The notes beneath the pieces are model-generated. The model was not told the DNA's origin and searched no databases. It saw nothing but the letters and a program-made list of their open reading frames with translations. DNA of 64,000 bases from Ilyonectria destructans (lineage: Eukaryota; Ascomycota; Sordariomycetes; Hypocreales; Nectriaceae), in assembly GCA_020740775.1 (NCBI GenBank), contig JAHEWK010000002.1:248001-312000 (forward strand), in the 5' to 3' direction. Position 1 is the stretch's first letter. Each line of letters begins with the position of its first letter. Below, piece by piece: positions 35,782-46,944 of the stretch. The position numbers were made by a program, and so were the translations under genes.

Positions 35782-36946
35782 TCACAACTTGACTAAAAAC
35801 TCGCCACCTTTCTGAATCCGTTCGGCCGCATCGTTTACAAATGCATCCACCACCTCCCTCGCCGCCTTCTTTTCGGTGACTACTGCGGCACATTTTCCCA
35901 TCAAAAACGGCTGACCTAGTTCCAATAAAGTGTCCAGCTCCGGCGAGCCCTTCGTGTCGTCCTGTGCGGCCTCATTTTCCGCTCTGTCCAGGTCTGCTTC
36001 GTAGGGAATGACTCCCTTCGATGTCAGCTCGCGGATCTCCTCCTGGCGATTGGTCTCCCAATTTTCGATATAGGCATTCTTGCGAACCCGCAACGGCCGT
36101 CCTGTGAAGATGATTGTGCGGATATTATCGTCGAATCCGGCTGTCCGGACGGCTTCCTTGTGCGCTTCGGAGGCGCCAGCCTCCTCGGTAAGGATGAATC
36201 TCGTGCCAACCCATACGGCACTTGCACCCATCATCAAGGCGGCTGCGAGCAACTTCCCGTTGTAAATACCACCAGCAGCAATGACTGGCACTGGCTGACC
36301 TGTTGCGGGGGATATATGCCTCTTGCAGATTTCCACAACAGCGGGGACAAGTACCAGGGTGGGCACGTCTCCTGTGTGGCCACCACCCTCGCCTCCTTGA
36401 GCACAAATGATGTCACAACCGAGGTCCAGGCACTTCTTCACATGTTTTGGATGGCCGACCATGTTCATGTATAGGACACCAGCATTGTGTAACTTTTCAA
36501 CGATGGCCTTTGGTGGGACACCAACTGCGGAAACAAAAAGCTTCGCGCCAGAATCGATAATTATGTCAACGAGTTCTGATAGCTTGCCCTTGGTATAATC
36601 GTAGCTATGCGATGGTGAGCACCCAAACAACAGGCATGAGATAGAAGGTTACCACGGCTCACTTCGTCTTTCGGGCGTTGCCGCCGACTTGTGGCAGTAA
36701 CAAGTCTACCCCAAACGGAGCATTCTTGTCGACCAAGAAAGATTTGAGCTCATCGATTTGCTCTCGTAGCATGGCAGGAGTATAACTAATGCCTCCGAGA
36801 ACACCCATGCCACCAGCGTTGGTTACTGCTGCGGCTAGCTTTGGCCCCGCGGCAACATTCATACCAGCCAGCAATACTGGGTGGGGGATCTGGAACAGAT
36901 CGGTGATGGTTGTCCGGATTTTCTCTAGCTCGATCATTAGCCTCAT
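35782..36946 (-). CDS. Nitronate monooxygenase (2-nitropropane dioxygenase family)
   Basis: Two exons (about 36946-36660 and 36607-35782). FMN-dependent TIM-barrel enzyme: LFQIPHPVLLAGMNVAAGP at the N-terminus, AAVTNAGGMGVLGGISYTP, GVDLLLPQVGG, then AKLFVSAVGVPPKAIVEKLH, CDIICAQGGEGGGHTGD (containing the catalytic His region), PVIAAGGIYNGKLLAAALMM and GASAVWVGTRFI. About 370 residues, the usual length for fungal members. The family oxidises alkyl nitronates to carbonyl compounds plus nitrite, cytosolic. ATGTGGGGG lies 230 bp upstream (37175), linking it to the cluster regulation. Alternative: an enoyl-ACP-reductase-like FMN oxidoreductase of the same fold; the substrate is unknown. Confidence 0.9.
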
Positions 36947-37959
36947 TCTCTAGCTTTGAATGTGAGTCTGGCTCACGTGTGCTAACCATGGCGCCAAACG
37001 CAAACAAGAAGACTTGTTAAAGTTGAAGATGACGTGTAAACAATGGTAAGGCCTTTTTGGATCACAGGGTCATCATTACATTCTGTAGGGGCCAATATAT
37101 GCTGGCCTTCGGCACGGAAGTCCACCCCACCCCCACCCACCCCGCCCCCGCTCCGGCTCCGTCTCCCGATTCACATGTGGGGGATGATTGCCGAAGGTCA
37201 CAGTCGGTCAGATTCAAAGCGATGCATCAGTGGCATTTCGCAATAGCTAAAGCTAACAGTATCCGTATAGCTAATTACAGTGGTGGTATTCCCTGTGTGC
37301 CTGACCTACTTCAATAGCTAGTCTGGCTGTCCCATCCATTTACTATCAGGGCCGTATTTGATTTTATGCTTTTTGTACAGAATCCAAACGCCTGCTGACA
37401 GAGTGTTATGTCTGCTGCTTGAATTTTGAATTGCAATAACTCTGATAATAATGTGTGTGTTATTCTGCCCTCGAGACTATAATACCCAACCCTCTTATTT
37501 CTTTCTTATCGCGGCCGGGCTGACAGTGACTTGTACATCTATGTAACTCCCGTGCTTGCTGGGGCAGGAGGTATAGGGTAGGCACATATTATCGAAGTGA
37601 AAGGTGGGGCGAACAGTCATGGTGGTTCCTACGTAACTGTCTGTGTCTCGTCTTAGCTCAGGCCGTGGCACGTCGGAATAAACCAACTGAAGCCAATACT
37701 AATTTCAGTACTCTTCAAGATGGCCTCGGAGAATTCCCAGGAAAAAGTCTTTAGCAGCCGCATTAACCTTTTTCTAACAAAGCCACTTAGACTGAAGAAG
37801 TTAGAAGCCATTCTCAAGTTAAATAGAATATTAAACCAGTTATAAATTTTCTATTTCACTTGCTACAAGTCAAATAAACTTGAGATATACATACTGGGAA
37901 ATATATTATACCGAAACAACTGACCATGCTTTGTTTGATGTAGTTGACCCGGCGATGAC
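36947..37959. other. Intergenic region upstream of the nitronate monooxygenase
   Basis: Contains a C-rich stretch at 37115-37150 and the cluster motif at 37175-37183. No gene recognised between here and the SDR stop at 37960. Confidence 0.5.
37175..37183. promoter_or_regulatory. Cluster motif CCCCCACAT (as ATGTGGGGG)
   Basis: Exact nonamer about 230 bp upstream of the nitronate monooxygenase start, next to a C-rich run. Proposed regulator site by recurrence across the cluster. Confidence 0.5.
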
Positions 37960-38807
37960 CTAGAACCGCTTCATATCTTGCAGAAGAAATTCGGCGCTCT
38001 TGTCACAATATTCCACCGGCTCCCGTAAATAGAATTTCTGACTCGAACATTCAAAAACCTGCCCTGTGATGTCTTCATCTAGAATCTTATCGAGTGCGTC
38101 GAGGATAACACTCATCGTGGTGAAGTGCTCTGTGGGAACAACCTCCTTGAGAACGTCACTGATTGAGGTATTGACTGGGCCGGGGCTGATGGCATTGAGT
38201 GAAATGGATTCGTTTTTTCTGAGCTTCTCAGAAGCGGATCTGAGCAATCCGATAACCTGTCGTTCTGTTAATGTGGGGGACAACAACAGTCTCGAATGAA
38301 CCGACATACCCCATGCTTTGCGGCGCTGTAGACAGGCGCAACTCGGAATTCATAGAGCCCGGCCATGCTGTTGGTTACAATCATCTTTCCAACAGTTCCA
38401 CCCGCAGCTGACTTCTTCATATGGTGTCGGAATAGTCGTAGACCATACACGACGGAATGGAGGTCGACGTCCAATACTTTCATGCTTGGTTTGACGGGTT
38501 CACCATCATTATCAGGCAGGCTATAGAACGGCTCATCCTCCTCAATCCCGGCATTTGCAATGAAGACGTCGATGTGACCGACCCATTCGTACGCGGCCTT
38601 GAATAGAGCCACTTGGGAAGACCAATCGGCCACATCGCAGTGGACAAACAAAGTATTGGAGCCCAGCTCTTTTTGCAATTCTGTCCCTTGATCTGTGTTC
38701 AGATCTGCCAACACAACCCGGTAACCGCGATCAAGGAGTCGCTTGGTGTAAGAGAGACCGATGCCTCCGGCGGCGCCAGTTACAATTGCAGTGGGATGCT
38801 GTGCCAT
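37960..38807 (-). CDS. Short-chain dehydrogenase/reductase
   Basis: Starts MAQHPTAIVTGAAGGIGLSY at 38807 with the cofactor motif TGAAGGIG; a D at the end of strand 2 (VVLADLN) points to NAD(H). IANAG and the catalytic YSAAK follow. One intron (about 38310-38263, donor GTATGT) joins AAKHG to VIGLLRSASEKL, restoring the active-site helix; then SLNAISPGPVNTSI and a substrate-loop region to the stop at 37960. About 265 residues, like fungal 15-hydroxyprostaglandin-dehydrogenase-like SDRs. Cytosolic; it would oxidise or reduce an alcohol/ketone intermediate. It shares a divergent promoter with the extradiol-type dioxygenase gene. Substrate unknown. Confidence 0.9.
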
Positions 38808-38971
38808 GTTGTCTTCAAGCTATAGTGCTGGTTGCTGGTTGCGATAGGCACTATAGAAACTGATGCAGTCTTCTTGGTTTTAGCATGGCTTCATAACATG
38901 GATAAGCTTCTACAAGAGCATAAATTGAGGCCACGGGATGTCGAGTTACATCCAACACTTCCCGTCCGTAT

Positions 38972-39040
38972 CCCACATTACCCATCCAAATCCCACACTG
39001 CCTGTCCACAAGCCGACCCCCACATACCTACATCCCACAT
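38972..39040. promoter_or_regulatory. Three CCCACAT-type sites in the SDR/VOC divergent promoter
   Basis: Sites at 38972-38978 (CCCACAT), 39017-39025 (CCCCCACAT) and 39034-39040 (CCCACAT), all in the same direction, between genes starting at 38807 and 39280. Confidence 0.55.
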
Positions 39041-39279
39041 TGCCTATCCACATGTCATGTCATTCCCCGCTTCATCCGTGCTTCAAATCATTTCCCCCAC
39101 AGTCCTCAGGCAAGGATACCGGTAGTTGGGCGACTTCCTCTCAGTCTTGCTACTCTCGGCATAAAACTGAGTGTGCTAGACACATGATGATGAAACTTAT
39201 GGGATAACGTACAACCAAGACAAGCTTTTTTACATTGTTCACATTTGTGCTCTTGTCACGACAACGGAACGCCAGGACA

Positions 39280-39852
39280 ATGGCTAATTTTGAACCTAAC
39301 TTGGGCACGGTGTTGCGGCCAACTTCGTTCGCGCATGTCTTCCTCCGAACCAATCGATTTCAGGAGATGGTGGCGTGGTACAAGACAGTTCTCGGTGCGG
39401 AAGCGCGTTTCGAGTCCGAACGCATTGCCTTCCTCTGCTTCGACGAGGAGCATCACCGCGTTGCCATCTGTGCACTGCCTGGAACGGGAGATAAGATCAA
39501 GACCAGCGCAGGGCTCGAACACATGGCGTTCGGTTTTTCGACTCTTGACGACTTGGCCTTGGCCTACCAGCAACGCAAGGACGTCGGGATTATGCCGTCC
39601 TGGTGTGTCAACCACGGCATCACAACCTCCATCTACTATACCGACCCAGATGGTAATCAAATAGAGACGCAAGTTGACACCTTCGATGACAATGACGAAG
39701 CTACTGCCTATATGTCGTCGCCTGAATTCAAGGCCAACCCCGTGGGCACGGAGTTTGATCCGGAAGATTTGGTCCGTCGTTTGAAATCGGGAGAGAATCA
39801 CGCATCCATTAAGAAACGCAGTGGACCTGTTGCCAAAGCGCCTGTGGTTTGA
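39280..39852 (+). CDS. VOC-superfamily extradiol-type dioxygenase
   Basis: I chose MANFEPNLGTVLRP at 39280 as the start; an ATG 15 codons upstream (39235) is in frame but adds a non-conserved segment. The 190-residue protein has two beta-alpha-beta-beta-beta modules with the metal triad of type I extradiol dioxygenases visible: His19 (SFAHVFLRT), His81 (LEHMAFGF) and Glu129 (DPDGNQIETQVD), plus Tyr119. It resembles single-domain biphenyl-2,3-diol 1,2-dioxygenase-like proteins. The likely role is non-heme iron ring opening of a catechol or hydroquinone type intermediate; glyoxalase or isomerase function is possible in the same fold. Divergent from the SDR with cluster motifs between them. Confidence 0.85.
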   Translation: MANFEPNLGTVLRPTSFAHVFLRTNRFQEMVAWYKTVLGAEARFESERIAFLCFDEEHHRVAICALPGTGDKIKTSAGLEHMAFGFSTLDDLALAYQQRKDVGIMPSWCVNHGITTSIYYTDPDGNQIETQVDTFDDNDEATAYMSSPEFKANPVGTEFDPEDLVRRLKSGENHASIKKRSGPVAKAPVV

Positions 39853-40210
39853 GTTGGCCCCCCTTCGATTCATAGAGTCTCTCCTATTACAATCGCGGTT
39901 ATTCCTGGCGCGGAGATTCAATCCTCGAGAAACAGAGTTCGGCTTATCAGCACATTGGTAAAGAGTGCGAGATGTGTTCATGCATGTACCAAATAGGAGA
40001 CAACTTGTTACAAGAATATTTATGTCGTCTTTGAGACTGCTTGTTGTGGCTTGATTGCTTCTGAAAAATGACTGCGAAGCCGAACATTACACTTTTGAGT
40101 CCGTTATCTCTGGTCCGTCCTGTCGGGGCTAATTTGGATAAGTCCTCTGAGAGAGCTAATTGCACCAAGAATTTACATTGAAGAGGTGTTTAGCATTACA
40201 CATCGGACCT
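39853..40210. other. Convergent 3' region between the dioxygenase and AhpD-like genes
   Basis: No gene seen; probable 3' UTRs of both genes. Confidence 0.5.
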
Positions 40211-41090
40211 CTACAGAATAACATCTTCGACCCTCGTAACCTCCCCTGTTTTCGCTTCAAAGTGATGTGCTACAGCCAAGCCCAGGTCCTGCGCAAACTT
40301 TGCCTGCTCCATTGTTGCCCCGTGACGTAGAAGCCCTCGTAAATGCCACAGCGCCTGCTCGGGAGAGTTGTTACATATGAGAAGGGCTGTGGTGCACATC
40401 TGTGTCTCGATATTCGACAGAATAGCATCTTCGCTTATCCAGAGCTCGTAGTTCGTCTTGACGTTCAGAAGGTCTATGTCATTAGCGTGGGATTCATAAT
40501 TTACCGATTACTCAGTTGATTCCAACCGCACTCACAGTGGTCTGGGTGATACTTTAATACCCTCTCTCGCTGATGTTGGGCTGCTACAGGACCCCAGAGC
40601 ACATCAAAGTACCGCTTGGCCTTCTCGGCCCTCTTCCGTTCGTAATCCTTTGAGTTCATCTGCTCAGTTCTAGGCGAGCAGAAAGGACAAGTGTCAGTCG
40701 GGATGCCGATAGTCTGGGTCACAAACTGGTTACCTGGGGGAAGAGAGATCAATTTCATCCTCGGGCAGTGACCGAAACAAAGGTCCGAGTCCCTGGGCAG
40801 CACGCGGGACTCCGTATAGAATGGAACCTTTCAATAAAGCCTCCTTGATTCTTCTTTGAACAAGCTTTCTAGACTCTAAGGGGAGACCCTTGGTGACCAA
40901 TTGATACAGCTCAGCCACACGTTCCCCGGCACAGGCTGCTGTCAGAGCAGAAGCCTTTTCACGTTAGCTAAGTTTTGTCGTTATACTTGAATTAATATGG
41001 ACAAACCGCGACAATATACCATTGAGCCTTGAGCACATCGCTCTGGCCCTCGCGGATCCGAAACTCGGATAGGAATTCCAGTGTTGCCAT
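40211..41090 (-). CDS. AhpD / carboxymuconolactone-decarboxylase-like protein
   Basis: Starts MATLEFLSEFRIREGQSDVL at 41090; exon ends near 41008 and resumes ASALTAACAGERVAELYQLV at about 40955. Later exons: LVQRRIKEALLKGSILYGVP, then EQMNSKDYERKRAEKAKRYF (from about 40668), and a last exon from about 40480 reading TNYELWISEDAILSNIETQM, CTTALLICNNSPEQALWHLR, GLLRHGATMEQAKFAQDLGL to the stop at 40211. The helical core and the HLRGxxxxGAT region resemble fungal AhpD-like/CMD-domain proteins. A clear CxxC peroxidase pair is not visible, so a ring-lactone or isomerase-type role is more likely than peroxidase. It shares a promoter with the flavin monooxygenase gene. Confidence 0.7.
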
Positions 41091-41278
41091 GAGAACTATG
41101 AAGACACACGGGCCACAGCAGTCAGTGCAGCTTTGGAAATCGTTGGACAAAAGTTGGTCATGAGATCAACAACTGCAATCTGGGACCTAGGTATGAAAAG
41201 AAACGTCTAGTCTGATCCTGGCGGTTACTAGGCCGAGTGGCAGATGCTTTGCGGGGAAGCGGAGGGTTATCTGGCGTC

Positions 41279-41287
41279 ATGTGGGGG
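41279..41287. promoter_or_regulatory. Cluster motif CCCCCACAT (as ATGTGGGGG)
   Basis: Exact nonamer in the divergent promoter between the AhpD-like gene (start 41090, 189 bp away) and the flavin monooxygenase gene (start 41571, 284 bp away). Confidence 0.5.
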
Positions 41288-41570
41288 TTTAGGCAGGACC
41301 TCCACATACACTTACTCCACCTTGCATTATCCCGAGGGATATGCAAGACGACGTGAGGCTCGGTGCGGAGCTCCAAGGTAGGAGCTCCAAGGTGGGACGA
41401 TTGGGAGAGAGGAAGTGTGTATACTTGCTGGCAGCCGTGGATTGTGGCCCGACACTGGAAGCTAAACACAACTATATGATCAGCTTCATACCATTTATAG
41501 AGGCGTTTAGAGCACCAATATTTATCATCAAGCTCCTTAAGCAGAACAAGTCGTTTCCATCCCGATCATC

Positions 41571-43922
41571 ATGTGGCCACTTCCGAACCTACCCTGTGAG
41601 CTTCCCACGGCCACAGTTCCCGAATTCATCGACCTCAAGTCGCTGGTTGAACATTTTCAGCTGGTGTTCAATGATGTGCAAGAGGAGCACTTTGTTAAGG
41701 GGGCAATTTGGCGAGATCTATTTGCCATGACTGGAACCCTCAGAACATTTTACTCGGCATCATCGATTGCAGGTGCATGGCAGGCGACTGCTTCAACTCA
41801 CCTTCCGTCTAAGTTTGTCATTGATGGGGAGCCTCGTGTCATCCAGGCTGGACCGTCTGCTTGGGTCGAAATGAGTTTCACGTTTGAGACAAACGGAATT
41901 CCGGCCACTATTGGTTACGGGTACATATCCGTAGTGCCTGAATCAGATGGGAAGTGGAGAATATGGCAGCTGCGGACCATCCTCGAGCAACTCAAATCAC
42001 ACCCGGATGTGGATGTTCTCCAACCGGCCAATACCGAAAGCGTCAGTGAGACGCATAGAACCCGTGGTGAGCTTGCTACCAACGGCATTCAACCTCATCT
42101 GCACCAGAACGGCGAAACATCTACCAGCTACGGGCACGAAGACTATTTCGACTGCTTGATCATTGGCGGCGGCCAGGCGGGTTTAAGTGTTGGTGGGAGA
42201 CTCAAGGCTTTAGGGGTTTCGTACGTCATACTGGATAAGCATGAGAATGTCGGGGATAACTGGAAGACAAGATATGACTCTACGAAATGTCAGTTCATTC
42301 CTCGTCTTATTGGCATTGGGGAATGTTTCGCTAACACAAAAAGTGCACACGGTTCGGGAGTTTGGTAAGATCTGCCTTGAGAAGCTTTGTGCGCCTGTAG
42401 GTCAGCTGCTAATGTAGCACAGCTCATCTGCCCTTTGAGCGTACATTCCCTGCTTCGTATCCAGAATTCCTGCCTAAGGATGATCTGGCCTCTGGGTATC
42501 GTAAATGGGCAAGCAAATATGACATCGTAAGTATGCTTCTACAATTTACCCTTCAAACTAACCTCACAACAGAATGTTTGGCTCTCTACCACTGTCACTT
42601 CCGGAACATGGAGCACTGAAGAGAAGACTTGGAGATTGGAGTTACTCCGTGATGGCAAGGAGTCCTCTGTATGCGGTGGCAACATTGTTTTTGCTGTCGG
42701 CGGCAACTCCCAGTTTCCCCTGTCGCCGACCTATGAGAATAAGGTCAGATGTCGCTCTTTTACTCATGACCAGCAGTCAACTGACGTCGCTCTTTTTTGT
42801 TTCTCAGGACGTCTTCCGTGGTATTACCCTTCACTCTGGAGAGTACAAAAATGCCTCTGGCTGGAAAGGAAAACATGGAGTTGTGGTCGGGACGGCCAAT
42901 ACCGGTTTGCACACTTCACTCTACTAGAGTCAGGAGGAGATCGCTAACGTCAACAGCTCACGACGTGGCAGAAGATATGCTCCAAGCTGGGATGGCGTCG
43001 GTAACGATGGTTCAGAGATCCAAGACTTGTCAGTACTTGTAGGCGGGCTTGGTGGGAATACAGCCGGCTGACTTAAGTGACACAGATGTGGTGCCAGTCG
43101 AGCATTACAGGGAAACCCACGATAGTAAGATCCACCGCAAGCCCTAACGATGAATTAAGTGTTGAAAAATTATAGGAGTGTACAAGGAATCTATTCCAAC
43201 CACCGTGTCCGACCGCTTGTTCTTCTCAGGCCCAGCTGTACTAGGTCGGATCATGGGTTCTCGTTCGCTGCACGCCAAAGCCAGAAAGGAGCCTGAACGA
43301 TTCGACGCCCTAGAGAAGGCGGGATTCCTGCTCGATCGGGATGGAGATATATCCTACTATTTATTCCAGCGGTTCGGGGGCCACTACATGGATGTTGGAA
43401 CCTCTGCGAAGATTGCCAGTGGGCTGGTAAATTTTCCCTTGCTTAGTATTCTGAGACCAGCAAGAAGCTAATTTAATACTCTTAGATCAAGATGAAATCC
43501 GATTCTCTCCCGATTCGCTTTACAGGGGATGGTCTAGAATGTGCCAATGGTACCTTTCTCCGAGCAGACGTGGTGGTGTTTGCTACGGGATTCGTAGGCA
43601 ATCTACGGCTGGTTGTTGAAGATCTGTTCGGCCCTAGCGTTGCCTCGCAAGTCGACGATTTCTGGGGACTAGATGATGAGGGCGAGCTCAAGGGAGCCTT
43701 CAAGCCTTGCGGACGTAGGTTCACTCTAGCTTTGGAATATTCCTAATTATTACTAACACATATGTGCCAGATCCTGCATTTTGGTACCATGGGGGTGCGG
43801 TTGGTCAAGCCCGATACATGTCTCGCTTCATTGCCCTTCAAATCAAGGCCAAGTTGCTCGGAACGCCTCTCCCTATCTACGGATTGACACCACCTCGGAA
43901 CTTGCCTCTCAAGACGAAGTAA
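41571..43922 (+). CDS. Flavin-containing monooxygenase with N-terminal SnoaL/NTF2-like domain
   Basis: Starts MWPLPNLPCELPTATVPEF. Residues about 20-165 form an NTF2-like region (FSAxx-type, GYGYISVVPESDGKWRIWQL). The FAD site is DCLIIGGGQAGLSVGGRLKA, followed by LDKHENVGDNWKTRYDS; after introns come LPFERTFPASYPEFLPKDDL, FAVGGNSQFPLSPTY and the FMO/BVMO-type fingerprint FRGITLHSGEYK. The NADPH site is HGVVVGTANTAHDVAED, then FATGF in the C-terminal part and FWYHGGAVGQARYMSRFIAL. About eight small introns; stop at 43922. About 600 residues, usual for this fungal class (YUCCA-like or Baeyer-Villiger-like). Reaction: NADPH- and O2-dependent oxygenation of a soluble substrate, cytosolic. All splice joins I tested keep the frame, so it looks intact. 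Confidence 0.85.
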
Positions 43923-44453
43923 GTACTAGCAAGGCGAGGCATGATGAGCTGATGGAACCTTTGGAATGAAAGATGCACAACACTCGCATAAGGAACCTGT
44001 GTGAGCAACATGCACATCTGGCGGGGGATCCACGTTGTTTCACAAGCCTTAGTCTTCTCCCCGTACTTCTCTATGTAGCAAAGAGACTCCTTTTTTGACA
44101 TATTTATCCTGAGTGTATTACTTGTTGTGTTTTGGGATATCGGTGGGATAGCATTGTTGACTTAGATGTTTTGTCTACTTCCACAGGTCATTGTGCTAAT
44201 AGCCGTGACTGTTGACCACACAATGACCCGTGATGTTAATAAAGGAGAGTCGAAATTATTGCGCAATGGACCCGATGCAAATCGTCTGTACAAGATTGAC
44301 TTCACTGAGAACAAATGCTTGAAGAGAAGCAATGAGTTCTTGGTAATCTGGTCGAACAATACAATGAAGCACTCAGGTTCCAATAGATAGATAACGTAAA
44401 TATCCTAGTGGTTTACTGGCTCGTACAATTCCATCCACTCTCCCAGTCAAACC
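43923..44453. other. Convergent 3' region between the two flavin monooxygenase genes
   Basis: Only a spurious-looking 74-codon frame at 44166-44390; probable 3' UTRs. Confidence 0.5.
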
Positions 44454-46366
44454 CTAGCTATGGTTATGCCACGGACAACCCAGAATTTTATCAAAAACAG
44501 CAGACAAGTCGACTGTAAGCTCTGGATTCACGGACCTCCAGAAAACAATATTATCCGGACGGACAAGAATCGCGCCTCCGTTCTTAATCTCCTTAGCCTG
44601 TGACCACTGTGACTCTATGTCACAGTACTCTTCTTCCTGTCTCCTTGTCAAGGGCTCAACAATCTGAGCAATTTCTAGTCTGATGCATCTAGATTTTGCT
44701 GCCTGTCGGGCCGCATCAACCCAGACCGAACCTTCTCGGTCCGTGATCAAAAGAAACGCACCATGGCGGCCGACGAGGTCGTTAGTTGATAAGACTTTTC
44801 CATCGCGCTCCAGCCAACCGTGCGGTAAGCGGTGGCCAGGCCGTGTGGTCGGCGTGTAAATCTGATGTCGAGGGTGCTGAGTAAGGGGAGCGGCTTGATC
44901 TGGCACGAAAGCACCTCCTGGCTGGTAGCTGAAGCCAAGGTCCATTTCGTGGGCGCCAAATTCGATGGCCTGGCCGTCGATGATGTATTGGAGCTGCGCA
45001 CGAGCTGCCCGTCCGATTTCTGAATTCTCATTTAAGAGTAGGCTGACACGAGCTGTGTTAGCTTCCTTTTGTCCCTCCTGCAGGCCAATTGCAGTGGCGA
45101 TGAATGCGTGACACCTGGAAGTGAACAAGGCCCAGTCACAGTTTCTCTTCCCAATGGGAAGCCGTTCGAGCTCGTAGGTCTCGAGGAGAGCTGGAGATGC
45201 CTTTCCCTGCAGAGTGTAGGCGAGTTTCCAGGCCAAATTGTGAGCGTCCTGGACTGCTGTGTTGAGGCCCAACCCAGTCGTTGGCGGGTGACGGTGAGCT
45301 GCATCTCCACCGATGAAGACGCGGCCTTGCTGGTATTTTTGAGCCAACACGCGCTCCAGAACCCAGTTGCTGAAGCTCAAAATTTCTATCTGAAGATGCG
45401 GCAACTTGAGTAACTTGCGGATACGGTCCTCAACACCCTCTCTTGGGACTTGTGGGTCGTCGGTTCCGATACTGAAATGCATTTGCCATTCTTCCGAACG
45501 TCGTCCCCAAGTCGGACCCAAGGGAAGCAGAGAGCCGCTCCGCATCCCTAAACCGAGCTCTGGATTGGCGAAGTGAGCGATGCCAGTCCGGTCGTCCCAG
45601 TACGGTGATAGGTCAGCTTTAAAGTGCGCAGAGACGACTCGGCGCAGTCCTGTGGGACCGTCCATCTCAATGCCCAGCTGCGGCCCAATTGTCTTGCCTC
45701 CGTCGCAACCAATGAGATATCGAGTTCGACATGTGCTTTGCTGGCCCTTGTCATCTTTGAAATGGACGACGATATGGTCACCTGCATCATGGAAGCTCGT
45801 GACGGTGTGCTTGAAGAGAACCTTGCCCTGGTTTCTGTCCTCTGCTGCCTGCCGGAGAATAGGCTCGAGGCGAAGCAGGGGTAGGTTGGTCGGGAGATGA
45901 GGAGCACACCGCCTGTGCCACGATTAGCGGCGTTTTCTTAAGTCTAATTCTCAAAATGGAGAGGCTTACTCATAGGTGCTCCTTCGTTCGCTCCCTGGCT
46001 TGCAACCCCAGGTTTCGATAGACCCCAGTACCTTTCTATCGAGGGGACCGTCGCCGCCCAAGGACGTCTGCCACAGCACTTGGCTCATTTGGGAGGGTGG
46101 TGTACCCTTGGCGAGAACCTCGGTAGCCAAGCCATGTTGACGAAAGATCTCCAGGGTTCGTTGGTTAATGACGTGCGCTTTTGGGAGAATCGAGGTCCCG
46201 GGGTGGCATTCATACAGGACATGATCGACGCCCAAGTCGGAAAGGAAGATTGAGAGACTAAGCCCGCAAGCTGAGACGAGGTCAGATATCTCCAAAGCGG
46301 AAGGAAGATGGTTCACTTACATCCTCCTCCAACTATGACTACTGATACGTCGACAGGGGCTTCCAT
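44454..46366 (-). CDS. FAD-dependent aromatic hydroxylase (phenol 2-monooxygenase / TfdB-like)
   Basis: Starts MEAPVDVSVVIVGGG at 46366; an intron (about 46318-46277) lies inside the FAD fingerprint, which becomes GGGSCGLSLSIFL. Next: CHPGTSILPKAHVINQRTLE (typical of phenol hydroxylases), an intron near 45965-45905, then VxIGCDGGKTIG (DG motif) and QQGRVFIGGDAAHRHPPTTG LGLN (second FAD motif) in the long exon from 45665. The C-terminal thioredoxin-like domain continues to the stop at 44454. About 600 residues. The family hydroxylates phenols ortho to an existing hydroxyl using NADPH, producing catechol or hydroquinone substrates for ring cleavage. Head-to-head with the P450 gene, with a cluster motif in between. 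Confidence 0.9.
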
Positions 46367-46754
46367 TCTTGAGCAAGCTGGGAATTTAGGCTCAGTACAG
46401 TAATCGGTAATGCGTAACAAGAGGGGTAGAACGACGCAGTCAAGTGGTCGATGTTTGTGCTTTACATGGTCTGACCAGTAGCCGATAATAGAACAATATA
46501 ATAATTTCAATCCTGGGACGACCCAAAATGAATGTTAGAGCATGCCGCGGAGTTGGCCGCACCGGCATCCGCGGATCACAAGGGAACAGGCCATGCATGC
46601 TCGTGGCTTGAGGCCAAGCGGAATACCCTGGACTGATTGTGGGTTAGGCCCTCCACATCTCCAAGAACCTCCACATCTATTATCCACCCCCCGCTCGCTT
46701 TCGCCCACTTTTGCTTCCCTTCTTCACACGCTAGAATGAGGCAGCATGACACCC

Positions 46755-46763
46755 ATGTGGGGG
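46755..46763. promoter_or_regulatory. Cluster motif CCCCCACAT (as ATGTGGGGG)
   Basis: Exact nonamer in the promoter between the FAD hydroxylase (start 46366) and the P450 (start 46945, 182 bp away). Weaker CTCCACATC copies occur at about 46656 and 46670. Confidence 0.5.
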
Positions 46764-46944
46764 TGGCTGACTGCGTGTCGCACATGCCCCCGCGGGTAGT
46801 GATGCATCGTCAGAATGCTCGCCATCTCTGATCTTGGATCACCTTAAAACTCTTACAAGGCTTGGATTTCTAATCCAGCTAACTAGCATTCTCAAACTCT
46901 TTCCTTGTTCGACTGAAGAAAATCTCGTTACGACAACACTCGAA

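Noticed and set aside
39256..39981. 241-codon minus frame opposite the VOC dioxygenase
   Set aside because: Exact antisense shadow of a strongly supported gene; Arg-rich composition typical of shadow frames.
45069..45900. Plus-strand frames of 86-114 codons inside the FAD hydroxylase
   Set aside because: Antisense shadows of the hydroxylase exon, which carries clear FAD motifs.
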